Below are positions 5,919-8,472 of a stretch of DNA of 8,472 nt, piece by piece. The stretch's first letter is position 1. Every line of letters starts with the position of its first letter. The stretch is from Bacteroidaceae bacterium. Lineage in GTDB: Bacteria > Bacteroidota > Bacteroidia > Bacteroidales > Bacteroidaceae. The notes below the pieces were generated by a model. That model was not told the DNA's origin. It ran no database searches and worked only from the letters and a program-made list of their open reading frames with translations. The DNA is taken from NCBI GenBank assembly GCA_017548225.1, contig JAFYMV010000061.1, positions 1 through 8,472 on the forward strand, in the 5' to 3' direction. Position numbers and translations under genes: made by a program.

Positions 5919-7967
5919 TTATTTCTCTTTTGTCTTCAGCAGTTCCTCCAGGCGGAACATCTCGTCGCGGTACTGTGCCGCTTCGGCAAAGTTGAGCTGC
6001 TTGGCAGCCTCCTGCATCAGCTTGCGGGTGCGGGCGATGCTCTTCTCCAGCTGGCTGCGCGACATGTACTCCACGATGGGGTCAGCGGCGATGTTACTGA
6101 ATTCTGAATTCTGAATTTTGAATTCTGGATTGCCATCCGGATGGCCGGTTTGTAGACTGTTGTCTGTTGTCTGTTGTCCTGCAAGGCTATTTCTGATCTC
6201 TTTGCGTATCTGCTGTGGTGTGATGCCGTGTGCTTCGTTGTAGGCCAGCTGCTTCTCGCGGCGGCGGTTGGTCTCGGTGATGGTTTTCTGCATACTTTCG
6301 GTGATGCGGTCGGCATACATGATGACCAGTCCGTTGACATTACGGGCAGCACGACCTGCGGTCTGTGTCAGTGAACGGTGGTTACGAAGGAATCCCTCCT
6401 TGTCCGCATCGAGGATAGCCACGAGCGACACCTCGGGGAGGTCGAGCCCCTCACGCAAGAGGTTCACGCCGATGAGCACATCATACTCACCGCGGCGCAG
6501 GGCATTCATGATCTCTACGCGCTCCATCGTGTCCACATCGCTATGTATGTAGTTGCATCGCACCTGATGGTTTAGGAGGTATTCGGTAAGTTCTTCGGCC
6601 ATGCGCTTGGTAAGCGTCACCACGAGTATGCGCTCGTCGCGTTCGGCGCGCACGATGATCTCCTCCATGAGGTCATCTATCTGATTCAGCGTGGGGCGCA
6701 CCTCGATGATGGGGTCGAGCAGTCCTGTGGGACGGATGACCTGCTCCACCACCACACCCTCGCTTTGTGCCAGCTCGTAGTCGGCAGGGGTAGCGCTGAC
6801 ATAGATGATTTGGTTGGTCATCTCTTGGAACTCCTCGAACTTGAGTGGGCGATTGTCCATGGCTGCCGGCAGGCGGAATCCGTACTCCACGAGGTTAATC
6901 TTGCGGGCGCGGTCGCCCCCGTACATGGCATGTATCTGCGGCACGCTCACATGGCTCTCGTCGATGACCATAAGGTAGTCTTTCGGGAAGAAGTCGAGCA
7001 GACAGTAAGGGCGTGTCCCAGCCTCGCGTCCATCAAAGTAGCGTGAGTAGTTCTCTATGCCCGAGCAGTGTCCCAGCTCGCGCATCATCTCCATGTCGTA
7101 TGTCACACGCTCTTGCAGGCGCTTTGCCTCGAGTGGCTTGCCCACTTCACGGAAATATTCCACCCGCTTGGCCAAGTCATCCTCTATTTGGTATATCGCC
7201 TGCAGCGTGCTTTCCTTGCTCGTCATGAAGAGGTTGGCTGGGTATATCTTATAACCATCGTAAGTGTTCATGCGCATGCCGCTCACGGGGTCAATCTCTT
7301 CGATGGCATCAATCTCGTCGTCCCAGAACTGTATACGCAGCACATCATCGGCATAGGCGAGGTAGATGTCCACCGTGTCGCCCTTGACGCGGAAGTTGCC
7401 GCGGTTCAGCTCTAGGTCGTTGCGCACATAGAGGCTATCCACGAGTCGTCGCAGCAGTACATTGCGGTCGAGCTTCATGCCCACGCGCACCTCGATCATG
7501 CTGTTGTAGAACTCGGCAGGGTTGCCCATACCGTAGATGCACGATACGGACGACACGACAATGACATCATTTCTTCCCGAGAGCAGCGCCGAGGTGGCCG
7601 ATAGTCGCAGCTTGTCTATCTCGTCGTTGATGGCCAGGTCCTTTTCTATATAGGTGTCAGTCGAGGGTATGTATGCTTCGGGCTGGTAATAGTCGTAGTA
7701 CGACACATAGTACTCCACCGCGTTGTGGGGGAAGAAGCTCTTCATCTCGCTATACAACTGTGCCGCCAGCGTCTTGTTGTGGCTGAGGATAAGGGTGGGG
7801 CGATTCACATTCTTGATGATGTTGGCAATGGTGAATGTCTTTCCCGACCCCGTCACGCCCAGCAGTGTTTGTGCCGGCACACCTCCCAGCACCCCCTCGG
7901 TGAGTTGTGCTATAGCCTCGGGCTGGTCGCCCATGGGCTGGTAGTCTGATACGAGTTCAAAGTCCAT
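5919..7967 (-). CDS. uvrB: UvrABC excinuclease subunit B
   Basis: UvrB is the damage-verifying helicase-like subunit of nucleotide-excision repair. It is loaded by UvrA and then recruits UvrC for incision. I place the start at Met1 of MDFELVSDYQPMGDQPEA (682 aa). The family N-terminus begins here, and the longer frame from 8006 would include the apparent promoter. Walker A is GVTGSGKT (37-44). The tyrosine-rich beta-hairpin that grips damaged DNA is at 90-109 (YYDYYQPEAYIPSTDTY). Walker B is DESHVSVPQIH near residue 338. Helicase motifs SATPADYE, GVNLLREGLDLPEVSLVAILDADKEG and QTAGRAARN follow. The UVR domain that binds UvrC/UvrA is at about 637-674. Residues about 597-623 (QQTTDNSL...NSEF) are not family sequence. 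They are encoded by an 81-bp block of heptamer repeats and a palindrome (6097-6177) inserted in frame in the flexible linker before the UVR domain, so activity is probably kept. It is the first gene of the probable uvrB-nanA-folC operon. Confidence 0.97.
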   Translation of the reverse strand: MDFELVSDYQPMGDQPEAIAQLTEGVLGGVPAQTLLGVTGSGKTFTIANIIKNVNRPTLILSHNKTLAAQLYSEMKSFFPHNAVEYYVSYYDYYQPEAYIPSTDTYIEKDLAINDEIDKLRLSATSALLSGRNDVIVVSSVSCIYGMGNPAEFYNSMIEVRVGMKLDRNVLLRRLVDSLYVRNDLELNRGNFRVKGDTVDIYLAYADDVLRIQFWDDEIDAIEEIDPVSGMRMNTYDGYKIYPANLFMTSKESTLQAIYQIEDDLAKRVEYFREVGKPLEAKRLQERVTYDMEMMRELGHCSGIENYSRYFDGREAGTRPYCLLDFFPKDYLMVIDESHVSVPQIHAMYGGDRARKINLVEYGFRLPAAMDNRPLKFEEFQEMTNQIIYVSATPADYELAQSEGVVVEQVIRPTGLLDPIIEVRPTLNQIDDLMEEIIVRAERDERILVVTLTKRMAEELTEYLLNHQVRCNYIHSDVDTMERVEIMNALRRGEYDVLIGVNLLREGLDLPEVSLVAILDADKEGFLRNHRSLTQTAGRAARNVNGLVIMYADRITESMQKTITETNRRREKQLAYNEAHGITPQQIRKEIRNSLAGQQTTDNSLQTGHPDGNPEFKIQNSEFSNIAADPIVEYMSRSQLEKSIARTRKLMQEAAKQLNFAEAAQYRDEMFRLEELLKTKEK
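6097..6177. repeat. Heptamer/palindrome repeat module inside uvrB (copy 3, 81 bp)
   Basis: The order is five 7-bp units CTGAATT, CTGAATT, CTGAATT, TTGAATT, CTGGATT (6097-6131), then the perfect palindrome GCCATCCGGATGGC (6132-6145), an 11-bp spacer, and three units CTGTTGT (6157-6177). Its length of 81 bp is a multiple of three, so the uvrB frame stays open through it. The encoded peptide includes QQTTDNS and FKIQNSEF and is unlike UvrB linkers. The palindrome and CTGTTGT parts recur in intergenic DNA at 762-775 and 2121-2172. Confidence 0.75.
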
Positions 7968-7975
7968 ACAGGGGA

Positions 7976-8006
7976 CAAAGGTACGAATAAGCGAGCGAAT
8001 AAACAA
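7976..8006 (-). promoter_or_regulatory. uvrB promoter, Bacteroidetes type; possibly leaderless
   Basis: On the minus strand the -7 box is TACCTTTG (7983 to 7976), and a TTG -33 core (8006 to 8004) lies 20 nt upstream. This matches the TTTG-N19-21-TAnnTTTG layout. Only 8 nt separate the box from the uvrB ATG, so initiation would fall within a few bases of the start codon, giving a leaderless or nearly leaderless mRNA. It also argues against the longer frame that starts at 8006. Confidence 0.5.
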
Positions 8007-8155
8007 TGCTTGGATTAAGAAAGCTTGCTTGCTATAATCAAAGCGTTGATTTATTCTCAGCGAGCGAAAGTATATTCGATGTTTTAATCAAAGGTGAGAA
8101 TAAACGAGCGAAAATGTATCAAACTTGCTTATATATCTTTCTTAGCGAGCGAGCA
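7989..8155. repeat. Degenerate (A)GCGAGCGA repeats upstream of uvrB
   Basis: Related units occur four times: AAGCGAGCGAATAAAC (7989-8004), AGCGAGCGAAAGTAT (8059-8073), AACGAGCGAAAATGTAT (8103-8119) and AGCGAGCGAGC (8144-8154). TTTATTCTC (8050-8058) precedes the second copy, and its inverted form GAGAATAAA (8096-8104) leads into the third. AATCAA-AGCG-TTGATT (8037-8052) forms a small hairpin. The first copy overlaps the spacer of the uvrB promoter. No gene is seen in 8007-8297; the rest is AT-rich. Confidence 0.5.
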
Positions 8156-8242
8156 ATATAAAGCACTTGAGTGTTTTTCAACGAATGGACGTATCTCAAT
8201 GACAAGTCATAAAGATACGAATATATAAGTGATAAACATGAA

Positions 8243-8277
8243 GTATGCTTCGAAAATAAAAATCTTTTTCGTCATAC
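8243..8277 (-). terminator. Imperfect hairpin downstream of the OmpA-family gene
   Basis: GTATG (8243-8247) pairs with CATAC (8273-8277), and CGAAAA (8251-8256) pairs with TTTTCG (8266-8271). There is a small internal bulge and a 9-nt loop. The stem begins 20 nt after the stop codon on the minus strand. There is no clean terminal T-run, so this is only a possible terminator. Confidence 0.3.
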
Positions 8278-8297
8278 GAAGGCTTGTGGGGTGGAAA

Positions 8298-8472
8298 TTA
8301 CATCCCATATAGACCATAGGTGGTACGCAGTACACGGAACTCGGTGCGGCGATTCTCTGCATTGCAAATTTCTTGTTGCTCTTCGGGTAGGGTCAGTATG
8401 TATTCCTCGGAAAGTATTTCTCCCTCCTGCATGAAGGCATGGCGTTCAGCCATTTTCTTGGTTACAGTCTTC
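8298..8472 (-). CDS. OmpA-family protein, C-terminal fragment (57 aa visible)
   Basis: The gene enters from the right edge and only its last 57 codons are present, read in the frame that starts at 8471 and ends with TAA at 8298-8300. The fragment ends NAENRRTEFRVLRTTYGLYGM. A terminal Asn-Arg-Arg-Thr-Glu-Phe-Arg-Val-Leu is the hallmark end of OmpA C-terminal (peptidoglycan-binding) domains in Bacteroidetes, and the preceding LTLPEEQQEICNAENRR fits the last helix. Such proteins are anchored at the outer membrane or periplasm and bind peptidoglycan. In this phylum they often carry N-terminal TPR and PD40/WD40 propeller repeats, but that part lies outside the window. It is on the same strand as uvrB, but 330 nt of repeat-rich DNA and the uvrB promoter separate them, so it is probably a separate transcription unit. 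Confidence 0.8.
   Translation of the reverse strand, partial: KTVTKKMAERHAFMQEGEILSEEYILTLPEEQQEICNAENRRTEFRVLRTTYGLYGM

Noticed and set aside
7968..8006. UvrB N-terminal extension MFIRSLIRTFVPC
   Set aside because: UvrB proteins begin at the downstream MDFEL-type start, and this stretch contains the apparent promoter.

Overview
The window looks like chromosomal DNA of a member of the order Bacteroidales, plausibly Prevotella-like. The basis is the protein types (a Bacteroidales-style UvrB, FolC and NanA, and an OmpA-type C-terminus ending in NRRTEFRVL), candidate promoters of the Bacteroidetes TAnnTTTG type, the absence of obvious Shine-Dalgarno sequences, and intergenic DNA full of short dispersed repeats. 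Genus is an inference. No tRNA, rRNA, insertion-sequence transposase, phage gene or CRISPR array was seen.

Left part (1-2190): mostly non-coding, repeat-rich DNA holding two small minus-strand genes, an acidic 80-aa protein of unknown function (864-1106) and a 137-aa YbjN-like protein (1390-1803). At 25-281 lies a strikingly self-complementary element: its right arm (259-281) pairs perfectly with two separate left segments (25-35 and 121-132), and several further hairpins are nested inside. From about 300 onward the spacers are built from variants of short repeats (ATCCGTGCAATTCGTGGG, GCCCACAAATG) that closely flank both small genes.

Middle (2191-3600): a plus-strand gene for a 469-aa protein of unknown function with a possible N-terminal helix-turn-helix. 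It converges on folC with only 10 nt between the two stop codons.

Right part (3611-7967): a minus-strand set, uvrB - nanA - folC, transcribed in that order with gaps of 29 and 65 nt and probably one operon. It combines nucleotide-excision repair, sialic-acid catabolism and folate (poly)glutamylation, with no obvious pathway link. A TAnnTTTG promoter lies so close to the uvrB ATG that the mRNA may be leaderless. The nanA-folC gap encodes a strong hairpin with an alternative pairing partner next to the folC start codon. At the right edge is the C-terminus of an OmpA-family outer-membrane protein (8298-8472).

The most unusual theme is a family of 7-bp tandem repeats (CTGAATT, CTGTTGT, AAACNCT-like) found beside a 14-bp palindrome, GCCATCCGGATGGC, at three separate sites (762-808, 2121-2172, 6097-6177). 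At the third site the module lies inside uvrB. It spans exactly 81 bp, stays in frame, and adds a low-complexity segment to the linker ahead of the UVR domain.
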